Origin: Hippopus hippopus
Lineage: Eukaryota; Mollusca; Bivalvia; Cardiida; Cardiidae
Assembly (NCBI GenBank): GCA_946811185.2
Contig: OX328105.1
Span: forward strand, 47,430,845 to 47,494,844
Length of the DNA: 64,000 bases
Direction of reading: 5' to 3'
Shown here one piece after another: positions 1-11,697 of this stretch (positions are counted from its first letter, which is position 1; every line of letters begins with the position of its first letter). Under the pieces are notes generated by a model. That model was not told the origin of the DNA and searched no databases. It saw nothing but the letters and a program-made list of their open reading frames with translations. Made by a program: the position numbers and the translations under genes.

Positions 1-402
1 CTAACTCTGTCTATTTTTAATTACAGCAAATCTGACGTCATCAAACTGCTTTGAATACCAACCTCGTTATCGACACGTAAAATCTAAAAGCACTAAGGAA
101 GCTGCGTAGTCCATAAAGGAAATACCGCTGAAATATTTTTTTTACTTATTTCTTTCCTCTTTGCTGATAATTTGCCTGTTATCACCTTACTTAATTCATT
201 GATAAATCTTTTTTGATTTTAAGTTTAGTGAAAAAATAAAAATCTGAATAACGCCCTTTAGACCCCAAGTTTAAATAGAGGCAAGTATAACCACAAAGCA
301 AACGGAAAATAAGAAATATATCTCTGAAAAATAAAACCATTTTCCTACTGGGCTGGTAATAGAATTTGGACTTTTTATAACATCGATCTATACAACGTAT
401 TT

Positions 403-508
403 TATCAACATCATCATCATCATTCATGCAACCATCATTATCATCGTCATTCCAGCCATCACAATCATCATCGTCCTCGTTGTCAACATCGTCTTCGTCG
501 TCCTCGTC
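403..508. repeat. Degenerate CAT/CGT trinucleotide microsatellite
   Basis: The stretch runs as imperfect CAT units that drift into CGT and CCT units. It has no other coding signal. It is an ordinary simple-sequence repeat. Confidence 0.8.
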
Positions 509-559
509 AGCGCAACTGATGTCATAATTATAACATTTGAATCATGGTCTAGCTAAAGG

Positions 560-790
560 GAATGAATGCATCTGCGTAATGCATTATACAAAGCAACTCA
601 TCACATCAGTGTGGATCCATAAAATCCATTTTGTCTCACAAGCGACTGGATCGTTAGGTAGAATGGTCCTTGGACATGCATAAAATTTACAACTGGCAAA
701 AAGTTTCGACCCGTGTCGGCCTGCGCGGACTGCGCAGGCCGACATGGGTCGAAACGTTTTGCAGCTATGCATTTAAGCCTCTTTTCGTCC
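560..790. repeat. Partial fold-back repeat of the TGCATTA/CTGCGCAGGC family
   Basis: It contains an inverted repeat at 703-755, with GTTTCGACCC...GGGTCGAAAC arms around GCCTGCGC...GCGCAGGC, flanked by the words ATGCATCTGCG and GATGCATTATA seen in full copies elsewhere. It looks like a truncated, rearranged copy of the ~280-bp family best seen at 2329-2635. Confidence 0.6.
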
Positions 791-1204
791 GTTGCTAAAG
801 CCAGACTCAATGCGCTTTTGAGGACGATAAAGACAAGTATCAGACTGCACCAGCCGTGCCGTGTCATCTTGTATCTATAGGCCTACTGTACCATACGGTA
901 AGGGTTTTTCTTTTTTGCGCGGTAGAGCAATATTTAAAATTGCAATACTTTAATCCTTACTCTTAGAGCGTCCCCAAAATGGGGCAAGACATGTCAGAGC
1001 CCAAACCCAGTACATTGTACTGGTAAAACCCAGAAAATACATGAATATGTGAGCTGTCGCCGTGATATGACTGAAATAATGTTAAAAGCGGTGTAAAACA
1101 CCATTTAATCAATCAACCTTACTCTTAGGTGAAAATCTTCATGTGATTTATCTTTGATAGAACTAATTAAATAATATTATTCTTTTCTCAGTAAAGTCTG
1201 AACG

Positions 1205-1280
1205 GCTGAACCTATGTGGCTCAGCGGTAATGCATAAGGTTAAAAACCCTTGGGTTGTGAGTTCGAACCAAGGCTCTTCC
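1205..1280 (+). repeat. tRNA-like SINE head
   Basis: A box A-like word (TGGCTCAGCGGTAATGC) is followed about 35 bases later by a box B-like word (GAGTTCGAACC). Acceptor-stem pairing is not convincing, so I read it as a tRNA-derived SINE head rather than a tRNA gene. Just upstream (1040-1115) sits the common tail sequence of another SINE family. Confidence 0.5.
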
Positions 1281-1670
1281 AAAATTCTTGACGACAGGAA
1301 TCATCCCTCTCTCAATGCTTTATGTTGTCCTTCTGTTTTGTATATTAGAAAGCAGCCATTGGCTGTCTTAGAGTCCTGTCCTTAGCACACGTGAAAGAAA
1401 AAGCAACAATGCGTAGATAGATGCACTGGCCTCCGTGATATAACTGTTATACTTTTGAAGACGAAGTAAAACAACAAACAAGGAAATAAAAGCAACTACA
1501 TGTACCTGAATAGGATAGTCCTAAGTGTCCCTCCTTTTTTTTGCGAAGTGGTTCGAAAAGTGTCAGTGACGCAAACCTGTCGCGGCTTTTTAAATGTTTG
1601 AAACAGGACTTATAAAACAGGACTTGAATATTACCCTTTGTACGAGTACAAATTCAAAACAAGAAGCTTT

Positions 1671-1740
1671 AGCGGGCGATGTAGATCAAGATCAGACTGC
1701 ACAAAACGTGCAGTCTGATCTTTGGTCTACATCGCCCGCT
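1671..1740. repeat. Palindromic hairpin repeat (GTAGATC family)
   Basis: A near-perfect 70-bp inverted repeat. The arms begin AGCGGGCGATGTAGATC and pair with the closing GGTCTACATCGCCCGCT around GACTGCAC...GTGCAGTC. Copies of the same family with other end bases lie near 3239-3300, 6498-6559, 9251-9314, 11012-11061, 35715-35776, 38726-38775, 51631-51692, 52222-52285, 53277-53331, 56789-56852 and 58255-58297. It is a very short MITE-like hairpin. Confidence 0.85.
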
Positions 1741-1903
1741 ACTCGATTCCACATTTTGAGCTTTACGATAATTTCTTTATTAGCTTTGAAATCGTATACA
1801 AGGTGAATGTATTTATTCGGCGGGCGAAGGAGGCAAAGCATGTTACAATTTGCCGGTGGTATAATGGCGAGTAAAAGTTGGTTCTTTGAATCATTAGCCG
1901 ACA

Positions 1904-2169
1904 AATGGCCTGCATCACGCGAAAAAGGGCATTAGGACATTTGCGTAAGGCGTCGTCCCGGATCAGCCTGCGCAGTCCGCGCAGGCTAATCCGAGACGAC
2001 ACTTTCCGTTCTTATGTAATTTTCTGTTTTGTGCAAGTCTACTGTAGGACAAAATCTAATGTAGTCGTAAAGTGCCGTCTCGGATTAGCCTGCGCGGACT
2101 GCGCAGGCTGATCCGAAACGTCACTTACGCAAATGTCCGAATGCCCCTTTTCGCGTGTTGCAAGCCATT
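1904..2169. repeat. Fold-back element with CACGCGAAAA termini
   Basis: The ends match in inverted orientation: AATGGCCTGCATCACGCGAA at the left pairs with TTCGCGTGTTGCAAGCCATT at the right. Inside, two GC-rich palindromes of the type GGATTAGCCTGCGCGGACTG face each other. It has the form of a non-autonomous fold-back or MITE-like element. Confidence 0.75.
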
Positions 2170-2328
2170 TCAATATGACTGATTGTACATGTATATCCAT
2201 ATATAAACTCTATTTGAAAAAAAAAAAAATCAGGTAAAGGGGCTCTTGCTTGTTTTTTTTTTCATGTATCTATTTATTTTTACGCGTGTAATTTTTCTTG
2301 GTTCAAAAATCTACATGAAGAAACGTAT

Positions 2329-2635
2329 GAGCCATGCTCTGTGAAAAGGGGGTTTAATGCATCTGCACAAAGTATCGACGCAGTCAGCGTAGGCTGACCT
2401 AAACGACACTTTTTGCAATTGATCAATTACCTGCATGTCAAAGGGCCAGTCTACCTCATGATTCAGTCGTTTCTAAGACAAACTGGCCTTTATAGATCGG
2501 TAATTGTGTGATGACTTGTTTGGTATAATGCATCACGTAGATGCAATAAACCGCTTTTTGCGAGAACGTCTGAGCTGACCTAGGTCGATACTTTTTTGCA
2601 GATGCATTAAACACTATTTTCACAGAACATGGCTC
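2329..2635. repeat. Fold-back repeat, GAGCCATGCTCTG family
   Basis: Inverted ends: GAGCCATGCTCTGTGAAAAG at the left and the matching CACAGAACATGGCTC at the right, with TTTAATGCATCTGC next to both ends. Other copies: 2781-3028, 37830-38072, 40082-40532 (interrupted), 40998-41262, 41263-41520, 56180-56440, 60113-60375 and 63128-63345. Confidence 0.8.
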
Positions 2636-2780
2636 ACAAAAAGACGTGATATAAACATCTGTTGGACTGGACAAGATATAGAAGAAGTCGGGCATTATTT
2701 CCTTATTTCGATCTTGAACATGGGATTTGGATTAGAAAAAGTGTCAGTCTGGCTTAGCGGACACAACTAGATATACATAT

Positions 2781-3028
2781 GAACCATGCTCTGTGAAAAG
2801 GGGGCGTAATGCATCAGTATAAAGTATCGACGCGGAGACTGCGCAGGCTGACCTGGGCCAAAACTGTTTGCTTTTTGTCAATTTTCTGCATGTCCAAGGA
2901 CCATTCTACCTCAGAATTCAATCACTTTTAAGAGAAAATGGACATAATGGATCCATAATTACGTATTGGTTCGCATGGTTTAATGCATCAGCGAGGTGCA
3001 CTAAGCCCCCTTTGTCAGAGCATGGCTC
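2781..3028. repeat. Fold-back repeat, GAGCCATGCTCTG family, second copy
   Basis: It starts at GAACCATGCTCTGTGAAAAG and ends at CAGAGCATGGCTC. It shares the internal words CTGCATGTCCAAGGACCATT and TGCATCAGCGAGGTGCA with the family. It lies close to the copy ending at 2635. Confidence 0.75.
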
Positions 3029-3238
3029 AAATGCGTTTGAGTGGGTAGCAATGGTATTATTTATCTTTGAATGAATAATACGCTACACATGTAGACCTAC
3101 ATTATGGGCACATTATTTTTATAAGTCTTCTTCCTCAGGGTAGTAAAACAAGGGGGTTGTTTGATTCAGCTTCAACATTCTATGGTTGACTCTCTTTCAA
3201 CTCTTGGGCTGTTAATCGCGGCTCACTGACCTTTTGCA

Positions 3239-3300
3239 GACAGTGTAGATCAAGATCAGACTGCACAGAACGTGCAGTCTGATCTTGGATCTACACTGTC
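3239..3300. repeat. Palindromic hairpin repeat (GTAGATC family)
   Basis: A 62-bp inverted repeat, GACAGTGTAGATCAAGATCA at the left and the complement at the right, around CTGCACAGAACGTGCAG. It is the cleanest form of the family and close to a perfect hairpin. Confidence 0.85.
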
Positions 3301-4610
3301 CGTTAAGGAGATATTTTTTCTGCAAAAAATAATTTGAAGCAGCATTTCTCGGGTTTTTACCATCGGCTTGAAACTTTTATTCAACTTATTTAGCAGGATA
3401 GGATTAAGACCATTATGACAAAAGGAACAACAGCTTATCGACAGCATTTCTTTCTTGTAACATATTTCCTTTTCGACATGTCTAAAATTAGCATGCAATG
3501 CAGTCGATGAACCCTACTGTGGCTTCACGGAAATATCCTAACGGATAAATCATAAAACGATCATAGTAAAATTTGTAGTGTTATTGCCATGAATTTAATG
3601 ATCAATTTATACGTATAATTTGTTAAATAATGGGTATATATTTCATGCCAAATAAAGATAGTAGATAGTAGATTTGCCACGAACAATACGGTACTGCGAC
3701 ATTAACTTAGACTGACTGTAGAATAACGTGCAAACCATATCACCGTGACATTCGCAATTGAATGACGTATAAAATAATGCAAATATTAAAAATGAGGGGA
3801 AAAATGTTGAATAAACAAAGCTTTTTTGTTCATTACATTGAATTTAAAACCAGTGGACCGTATTAGATATTTAGGAAAAAAATAATGATTATAATAAAGC
3901 ACAAGACTAAAAACCATATAAATGCGGATATATTCAAGAAAGCAAAATGACAAATATGCAAATTTTTCGTAAAAATTTTTTTGTTGTTCTTGTTGTTTTC
4001 TTTTTAGCTGCGATTGGGCCAGTCGAGTTTTAACAACCCTGCTAAAGATGGCTTTTGAAAACATTGTGAGAAAAGGAGAAAATGCTGGAAACCAGCAGTG
4101 CAAAACATTTTGTATCCTTTCAAAGACAAATCCCGTTGTTTGAGCCATTACTGATCTATCGTCTGCAATTACAATTTTGTCCGCTTTCAATTTGGACAAG
4201 TCTAAAATTTGTCATTGGGTAAAGAATTAATCTTTAATCAAACCATACAATTCTAGACTTGTCAATACTGGAAGCGCTTGTGGATGACAAACTAAACTGG
4301 CTTATATGACCAAACTTGTGTTAGAAAGGATAGAAAATATTGTGGGGAAAAAGAGAAATGCTGGTGAACAACATTTCCTCTTTTCCCTATGATGTTTGCT
4401 AAAGGATTCTACCCCGGGGTCGTTAAAACTCGGAATTGTGTTGTAACAGGTCAAGTTTTTCGAAAACGCTTTTAAGATCGGACCATACAAGACATATTGT
4501 CCGATCTTAGACCTACACAGTCCAATATCATTTTGCAGACACTGTTGACAAAACAGCCTCGAGGTCAGGAAATTCCTGAAAATGAAATCATTTCCAGATA
4601 ATACTTCATT

Positions 4611-4735
4611 TTATTGAGACAGACAGACAGACGAAAGAACAGACAGACGTACAAGCAGACAGACAAGCAGACAAACAGATACATGTATACTCAGAGACAG
4701 ATGGACCAATGGACAACATACAACAGACAGACACA
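4611..4735. repeat. Degenerate CAGA tetranucleotide repeat
   Basis: Imperfect CAGA units with interruptions. It is a simple repeat, and the long minus-strand open frame over it is low-complexity and not credible. Confidence 0.75.
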
Positions 4736-5281
4736 CTCTTCCTGCTAACCAATTAGTTTTATCGTAACTTTTTCCTTGAAAGCTCGAGACACTTATGGGA
4801 AATGCTTCAGTGAACAAAACAATTAAAAACTCGAAATGCATGTCGGCAATTAACATAATAAATTCACTCATATACTAAACTTTTACCATATCATACCGTG
4901 TTTAAAACACCCTGAGGAATGATACTTTAGTGCTGGAAAAGGAAGAAATGGTGGTAACCATCAATTTCTCCGTTTCCCTATACATGTGTATATTTTCTAC
5001 CCTTTCAAATCCCGTTATTTGAGCCCCATTTTAGTTTGTTGTTTGCAAAACTATCAACATGAACGAGGCTTGATTTTGTTCTCTAATTCTAATTTGGTGT
5101 AAAGAAAAAAAAATGTGGCCTTCAGTTTTAAAACCAAACATTTTTTTTTTTCAAAATGACGATTTATCACAGAGCTTTTTGCTGATGCATCATCAAGTCT
5201 ATTTTCTTCTAATTTTACGTCTTCGCTCGTCAAGAGAGAGAGAGAGAGAAAAAAAAAACTTTGCATCGCTATTTTGTCGTT

Positions 5282-5493
5282 TAACCCATTACCAAACAAG
5301 CCCATGTTTTAAGAACGCAGAGGCAGAAAGCTTTGGAAACAATAATGGAAAAGGAGAAATAATGTTGACCAACATTTTCTCCTTTTCGACCAATATTTTC
5401 TATTCTTTCAAAGGCAAGTCTCACCATTTGCACCACATCAAATTTGTTGTCTGCAAAAGCTTTCAATTTTGACATTTTGTCGTCTGGTAAAAG
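5282..5493. repeat. Fold-back MITE, AAAATGCTGGT/ACCAGCATTTT family
   Basis: Typical copies begin near AACCCTTTACCAAACAA, have a central palindrome (ATTGTGGGAAAAGGAGAAAA facing TTTTCTCCTTTTCCCACAAT) and end near TTTGGTAAAGAGTT. This is the most abundant family in the window. Others lie near 4030-4200, 4320-4445, 5560-5730, 8400-8600, 9440-9610, 10115-10320, 10320-10545, 29345-29590, 30380-30510, 31015-31280, 31880-32105, 35150-35345, 35880-36105, 36690-36915, 38455-38670, 40275-40500, 41930-42115, 44395-44620, 47395-47780, 49735-50165, 53540-54100, 54350-54560, 55285-55865, 57350-57555, 58300-58815, 60495-60710, 61890-62090, 62170-62395 and 63600-63810. None lies inside the Polinton. Confidence 0.85.
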
Positions 5494-5787
5494 GTCGAAC
5501 AGTTTGCCTGCTGCACTGTTTACGAATACAGCGAATGATGTTGAAAATATTTAACCCCTTACCACACAATCCGGAGTTTTAACGACCCGGAGAAGAGATG
5601 CTTTTCAAAAACATTGTGGGAAAAGCAGAAAATGCTGGTAAACAGCATTTTCTCCTTTTCTCCACAATTTTTTCTATCCTTTCAAAGAGAAATCTCATCG
5701 TTTGAGTAACATTTAAATTGTCGTCTACAAAGACTTCCATGTTGGATTAGTTCCAGATGTTGTCGTCTAGTATATAGTTTAACTCCA

Positions 5788-5975
5788 GAGCTCCAGATAA
5801 GAGGGAGTGATGGTATTCTAAAGTCATTATTTCTCTTCGAAACCCTATGTTGTGGGTACTCATTAGAATCGTCTCGATGAGACAATTCTAATGAGTACCC
5901 GCAACATAGGGTTTAGTGGCGAATAATTAATATTTTTAATTTTGAAATCAAAATCACTCCCTCTATCTGGAGCTC
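5788..5975. repeat. Fold-back element with GAGCTCCAGATA termini
   Basis: The ends GAGCTCCAGATAAGAGGGAG and CTCCCTCTATCTGGAGCTC are inverted repeats. The centre holds a second palindrome, ATTCTAATGAGTACCC with its complement. A close copy is at 42402-42583 and a degraded core at 54597-54680. Confidence 0.8.
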
Positions 5976-6021
5976 TGAACTCTTTTCTAGATGTCTAAAT
6001 TTCAGACCCTTCCACTCTTGG

Positions 6022-6290
6022 CCCGGCCGGGTAGCTCGTTGGGTAGCCTATTTGACTCGTGACTTGGTGGTTGCAAGCTCGATACCCGTCTCAGGCAAAC
6101 TTTTTTTCCGGCGATTTTTCGCCTCTCACCTCTCATGCATGTGAGAAAAGTAGTCAGTAGCTTGGAAAAAAAGTTGTGTCGGTACTGGTGTGAGAAAGTC
6201 AGGAAACGCATGCGTAGGTGCACTGACCGCCGTGAAAGGACCTATGCTATTAAAAAACTCCAGTAAAAACAAGTGAATAAAGACCACCAA
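6022..6290 (+). repeat. tRNA-derived SINE
   Basis: A tRNA-like head (box A-like GGTAGCTCGTTGGGTAG, box B-like GCAAGCTCGATACCC) is followed by a body with GCATGCGTAGGTGCACTGAC and a tail TAAAAAACTCCAG. A minus-strand relative lies around 29755-29905, and another head at 30135-30220. Confidence 0.65.
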
Positions 6291-6497
6291 GCGAGGCGGA
6301 TAACGTAGATCAAAGATCGTTTTGTGCAGTCTGGTCTGAATTTACGCTGCCCGTAGAGGCAACTATAAGTGTAAAAGTACCCTTATTGGTCAACCCTTAT
6401 CCTGCTAAATAACTGCGATGAAACTTTCAATTCGATAGTAAAAACCCAAATATTGCTCTGTCAAAGTTATGTTTCGTGGAATAATATCTCCTTATCG

Positions 6498-6559
6498 GAC
6501 AGTGTAGATCCAAGATCAGACTGCACGTTCTGTGCAGTCTGATCTTGATCTACACTATC
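6498..6559. repeat. Palindromic hairpin repeat (GTAGATC family)
   Basis: GACAGTGTAGATCCAAGATC faces its complement around CTGCACGTTCTGTGCAG. The same extended context (TATCTCCTTATCG before and CGCGCTTAGCAGCC after) recurs at 9240-9350 and 51620-51725, so the hairpin is the core of a longer repeat of about 200 bp. Confidence 0.8.
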
Positions 6560-7011
6560 GGCAAAAGGTCAGTGAGTCGCGCTTAGCAGCCTATGGGCTA
6601 ATATGTGTAAGGGTTGTTATCTGGGTGACACCAACTTTTATGCAGCTTGACAAGTGGGTTTAACGATCTTTTTTAAGATGCATCTTCTTATTTACCTTCT
6701 TGATTATAACAATAAATTAAATCAAAACTGCATATTTTTCCCATAATTTTGGGGAACTATTCCCTATGGCAATTTCGAAAACTGTAATGTCCTACATTTA
6801 CATAAAATACAGGCGAACGTTACCTTTTTTTTTTTTTGACATTTTTGTATGTTTTTACGCAACTCGGTTAATTTTTAACACGGTATTTAAAATATAAATT
6901 TGAAGGAAATTTAAAGTACTGTAGTTGTATTCGGATGCTCTTTTTTTAATATCCTTTTCCAGACGACAAAACTTTAGACTTGCCAATATTGAAAAAACAT
7001 TAATCAGCCCC

Positions 7012-7098
7012 GATAGCATAGGTGGTATAGCATGAGACTCGTAAACACCAAATCTTGGGCCACTAAGGGTGTGGGTTCGATCGCCACGGCTAGTCATC
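7012..7098 (+). repeat. tRNA-like segment, probably a SINE head
   Basis: GATAGCATAGGTGGTATAGC resembles a D-arm/box A, and GTGGGTTCGATCGCCAC is a good T-arm/box B, with weak AGCC...GGCT end pairing. The middle is too long for a normal anticodon arm. I do not call it a functional tRNA gene. Confidence 0.4.
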
Positions 7099-7672
7099 TA
7101 AAATTACTAAAGTTTATTATATGCTTTTCGGTTATTTATCGGGAAATAATTGTGGATTATAAGGTTTAATAATTCATGGTTACGACCAGTGAAATTAACC
7201 GACCAGCACAGAACTATGTACAGTACGGAACTTTCCTTAGTAAAACGGTCCCCTAGTGTACCGTTTTACTAACAATTCGTATTTTTTTTATTTATTTTGT
7301 GGTAAGAATTTTCGTAACTTTACGCCTAGGTTCAGATTTATGGAATTCGTAAATCCATTTTACAAAACTTTTTTGACTTTGTGAATTATCGTACTCTTCA
7401 ATTGAAGGCGGAAACAGTAGGTCCCGCGCACTAGTTATCAAGGTAAACAAGTGCGTGCCATTCAATCAGAGGGAAATATGACGTAATTTACGCGCATTTA
7501 CCCTACATCTCTTGCGCTTGACGTAATATTGTAATGCGTTCCTCTGTGTGTGTGGGGGGGGGGGTACTCCATGAAGAATTACCGAAATAACTTTACTGAA
7601 TTTTAATGAAAGTCCCAACAAGAAAGGGTTAGAAGCATGAAATAAATAGAATATATGGGGTTTTACATGGGG

Positions 7673-7764
7673 GTGAAAGATCGAAATTCATTTTATCGAG
7701 TGAATATCATATCGGTGATATTACCGATGATGTTCACTCAATGAAATAAATTTCGATCCTTCAC
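7673..7764. repeat. 92-bp palindromic element
   Basis: GTGAAAGATCGAAATTCATT at the left pairs with the right end AATTTCGATCCTTCAC. An inner arm GAGTGAATATCAT faces GATGTTCACTC around ATCGGTGATATTACCGAT. I see only this one copy. Confidence 0.75.
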
Positions 7765-8024
7765 AGAAAAAAAAAAAAAAATTCCTGAAAGTAGATCTCA
7801 TGTGACGCTGCAATACACTGAGATCATCAAAGAACCAGGCGTAACTTAGGACGACCTGTATCCTGCACTATTTTCTGTAATAAGACTGACAGCCATCTGG
7901 GAGAGCCGCCAATACGGGCAACCGGTGGCGACGATAAATAAATGAAACTCAACCAACTGCAAGCATTTGCGGGCGAAAAATTTTATGGCGTTTGCCTTTC
8001 AAAGGACAGTACATCGGCGTGGGG

Positions 8025-8026
<2 letters not shown>

Positions 8027-8063
<37 letters not shown>
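8027..8063. repeat. (GA)n microsatellite
   Basis: A nearly uninterrupted GA dinucleotide run of about 18 units. Confidence 0.95.
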
Positions 8064-8067
<4 letters not shown>

Positions 8068-9012
8068 GGTTATCAGCGTTCTCTTTCTTTCCCTAGATAT
8101 TTCCACAACCCGTCTGTCTCAGGATCTTTAACGAGGGTTTGTTTGGTGAAAGGATATTAAAAGAAGCTAATTTTAGATAACTTTTTTGTGGAGGCCAAGA
8201 GCTACAGCCCGTTAACTCTTTACCAAATGACAAAATTTTACACTGGTCCAACAGAAAGTATTTCGGCCGGGTATTTGTCGGCTGCAAATGCGTTGAATAT
8301 GGACCAGCCAACAAGTTTTTTTTTTTTTATCTCTTTGGGTTAAAACACTCGATTTCCATTTTGCATATAAACGATTCATTTATCCCTTCCAACACTTTCC
8401 AAAGTTTTAACGCTCTAGAAAAACAAACCTGAAAGAAAATGTCGTGGGGAAAAAGAGAAAATGCTGCTTACCAGCATTATCTCCTTTTCGCACAATGTTT
8501 TCTATCACACCAGGGGCAAATCCCACCTTTCCAGCAATATTTAATTCGTCGTCTGCGAAAGCTTTCAAATTGGACCAGTCTAAAGACTTGTCTGATAAAG
8601 AGATAAAGAGTATGTAGATCAAGGATGGGCATTCGTCTTCATAAGTACAAATCTGCACAAAAAAAAAAGAAATTGAAAAGTTGCAAATATTTTTTTAAAG
8701 AAAAAGCCTTGTATTACAAATGAAATAAATGAACGATTAAGTAGATTTAAAAAAAAAAAAAACGTTATAAATGTTTTTGGCTCGAGGACAGATATTCTGT
8801 ATTCTATTATTCAAATTCTTCTGATGGAGAAACTGGCCGGCATTTGCATTTCATGAACAAACTTTCGGCTGAGTAATCAAATGTTTGGAAAAAAATGATT
8901 TACTGAATTTCGATATTGGTTGATTCATAGGTCGTATCTCTGCAGCAAAACTTTATAATCTATAAATAGTAATCAACACATGGGTCCGTTTCCACCATCC
9001 ATTCCTAAAAAC

Positions 9013-9164
9013 GTTCTTAGACTTATTCTCCAAGATTTTCTAAATTTGAAAGTAACGTAACTTCTGATTGGCTTTAAAACCAAAATGGTTTAACCAATCA
9101 GAAGTTGTGTTACTTATAAATTTAGAAAATTCTGGACAAGAAGACTAAGAAAGTTCTGATAAAT
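9013..9164. repeat. Fold-back element with CTTCTGATTGG core
   Basis: Left arm words CTAAATTTGAAAGTAACG and AACTTCTGATTGG are repeated inverted in the right arm (CCAATCAGAAGTT, AAATTTAGAAAAT). Related copies lie at about 9622-9700, 31425-31560 and 51200-51300. Confidence 0.7.
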
Positions 9165-9250
9165 AACTAAAATTAAATTTTCAATTCGATAGTAATAACC
9201 AAAATACTGCTGTTTCAAAGTTTTGTTTTGGGGAATAATATCTCCTTATC

Positions 9251-9314
9251 GGACAGTGTAGATCTAAGATCAGACTGCACGTTCTGTGCAGTCTGATCTT
9301 GATCTACACTGTCC
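9251..9314. repeat. Palindromic hairpin repeat (GTAGATC family)
   Basis: GGACAGTGTAGATCTAAGAT faces its complement around CTGCACGTTCTGTGCAG. Confidence 0.8.
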
Positions 9315-11011
9315 GCAAAAGGTCAGCGAGTCGCGCTTAGCAGCCATAGGGTTAATCCTTTCAAAACTGACAAATTTTAGAGTCCAACGAATATGAAACA
9401 TCTGCACACAGCAAATTATCGGATTAAATTGGTATCTCTGAGGTTAATTCCATGATAGGATAGAAACAATAATAGAAAACATTGTGGGAAAAGGAGAAAA
9501 CGATGGTTTCCAGTAGATCTATTTTCTCGTTTTCCCACAATGTTTTCAAAAAAGCTTACTTGCTCAGGGTCGTTAAAATTCAGGACTGTGTGGTAAAGAG
9601 TTAACAGTATTCTTAGTATTTTTCTAAATTTCAAACTAACGCTGCAAACGGTTTAACATAGCCAATCAGAAGTTGCGTTTTCTAAATCTAGAATTCAGAC
9701 TAAAAGTGAAAAATGAGAATGGTTGGTGAATGCAGACCCTTGTTTGCCACATGAACGAACACACGAGAAAAAATCATGACATAGGAAAAGCTTGCAAGTA
9801 ATGTGTTCTTTTGTCTCGATTTCTTCGAAAGTTGCTGCTGGAAGACCAAAAAAACGATCGTCTACAGGAAATGCGTTCAGGAAGCTTGTGTTGGTGAACT
9901 GTCGCCGTTGGATTTGTGAAATGATACTAATACTGTACTAAACTGTCCGCGTGAGCAATTAAATCTGGGGTCAAGCGCTAAAGCGGTTTATTACTGCACA
10001 GCTCTGTATTTTGAAGAAAAACTTATTTTAAATAAGCCTGTTTTCGTTCTGGCCCTTTTCACTTCTACACTGTCATGCCATCCTTGCATAAAAAGTCACG
10101 AAAAACTTTATTTGACCCTTTACCCACAATCCCAAGTTTTAACAACCTTGAGGAAGAAGACCTTTTGAAAACATTATAGGAAAAGGAGAAAATGCTGGTA
10201 ACCAGTATTATCCACTGTCCTCACAGTGTTTTTCTACTTTTCCAATGATCAGTTTATTGTCGTCTGCAAATGCTTTCATTTTGGACCAGTCTACAGTTTT
10301 GTGATCTGGTAAAGAGTTCAACTCTTTACCAAACAATCCCTGGTTTTTACGACCCAGAGGAAGAAGCCTTCTGAAAACATTGTGGGAAAAGGAGAAAATG
10401 CTGGTAACCAGCATTTTCTCCTATTCCCACAATGTTTTCTACTCTTCTAAAGTCAAGTTTCAATTTTTGAGTCACATTTATTTTGTCGTCTGCAAATGCT
10501 TTCAATTTGGACAAGTCTAAAATTTTGTCGTTTGGTAAAAAGTTAAACTATGGACATGTTTTACTGTGCCGTGGCGTATTTATAATTACCTGACATGTTT
10601 ATCAAATGACATTTACGTAGGTTTGTCAAGGTTTTATTGATCTCGTTTCAATTTTTCACACCAGGTAAATATACAGTTTTCGCATGAACTTTGAAGCTCA
10701 TCTAGAGGCATGTAGTACATAACGATGTTTGAAAATATTGAGACAAATGGAAAGATTCAGCTCAGATAAGTAATTTCTCTATTTTTCATTGTATTTTCCT
10801 CCTTTTTTTTACATTATTTCAGTCAAAACCATGACAATAACATAGCCCATTAAAAATACTTTGTCTTCTTGTACATTACATTGGCTAAACAGGGTTATGA
10901 AGAGAAACTTCTCAACAAATGTACGTGAAATTAATATTTCTAGCAGGTTCCAAAATCCACAATATTACAATTTCAGTGTTCTTTTCGCAGGAAAAAAATA
11001 TCACAGTATTT

Positions 11012-11061
11012 GACAGTGTTGATCATAGATCGGTGCAGTCTGATCTTGAACTACACTGTCC
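11012..11061. repeat. Degraded hairpin repeat (GTAGATC family)
   Basis: A shortened copy: GACAGTGTTGATCATAGATC at the left and TGAACTACACTGTCC at the right, with part of the left inner arm missing. Confidence 0.65.
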
Positions 11062-11242
11062 TCAAATGCTGGGTGAATCATGCTTAGCACGTTACTCTTT
11101 ATGATTTCAATAGTCTTTCAAGGTCAAGAGCTGCTGAAACTGACTGTGATTTGAACGTAACTAATATTCATTTGAGTGTTGCTCAGGCAAAAAGGGGGGG
11201 GGGGGGCTTAATGCATCTCCGTGATGCATTATACCAAATAAG

Positions 11243-11531
11243 CATTATCTCCCGCTAGATGGCATTCTAGAAATACACATCTATCTAATTCTGAGCTTTC
11301 TGGGCACAGAACCGGACTACTTTTCCAAACGACAACCGTTAATTTGAATTTCAATATGAAATAAACGTTTACTCAATAAAAGACTACCTCGTGCGATTCA
11401 TTCAGCTATAATCAGCTAGCACGTAACCTATGCGCCAGCCATTTAATAATTAAAACAGCCCCCTACAGGCTTGGGTAATAGCTTCGGTGTAAGCCCTACT
11501 TTTCCCATGTATACGGGATTGGTGATGCGTC
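11243..11531. repeat. Host repeat unit 1, interrupted by the Polinton
   Basis: This unit starts CATTATCTCCCGCTAGATGG and matches 28121-28415 with about 10% substitutions and small indels. Its missing tail (ATAGAAGACAGGTC) lies at 28107-28120, on the far side of the mobile element. The pre-insertion target was therefore two ~305-bp tandem units. No coding potential is apparent. Confidence 0.85.
11526..11531 (+). repeat. Left target-site duplication TGCGTC
   Basis: TGCGTC directly precedes the left terminal inverted repeat and recurs directly after the right one (28101-28106). Six base pairs is the target duplication length typical of Polintons. The second host unit (28405-28412) shows one TGCGTC at the same place, so it fits a true duplication. 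Confidence 0.92.
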
Positions 11532-11697
11532 AGTAGTATGATAATAACCCGAGCTGGCACAAAACCCAAAAAAATTAAGAAAGAAAGAAAGAAAGGGCGG
11601 AAAGCTCAATGCGTTTCGAAAAATTCAATTTTTAAATCCCTCGCATATCCAGGGAGTTAAAAAAAATTGACACCCTATCGAGTCCAATGTCTAGCAT
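11532..11697 (+). repeat. Left terminal inverted repeat
   Basis: It starts AGTAGTATGATAATAACCCG and is identical over 166 bp to the reverse complement of 27935-28100. It includes an AAAG microsatellite run with the same length at both ends. A looser extension follows: TCCAATGTCTAGCATA appears at 11683 and again at 11740, whereas the right end has it once. Confidence 0.95.

Larger units (their letters stand above)
1..11242. other. Gene-free, repeat-dense host flank
   Basis: I see no gene here with exon-like conservation or splice sites. The short open frames are artefacts of repeats. The stretch holds many fold-back elements (listed separately), short hairpin repeats, tRNA-like SINE pieces near 1205-1280, 6022-6290 and 7012-7098, and simple repeats. 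The rest is AT-rich DNA with no recognisable feature. Confidence 0.7.

Noticed and set aside
3786..4199. 137-codon minus-strand open frame beginning MSKLKAD
   Set aside because: The same peptide pattern (SKLKAFAD...FERIENI) appears in many copies of the AAAATGCTGG fold-back family, for example at 5281-5475, 10208-10414, 40304-40516 and 49940-50140. It is a by-product of the repeat, not a gene.
4611..4871. 86-codon minus-strand frame with repeated LSV/CLLV words
   Set aside because: It is a translation of a CAGA microsatellite.
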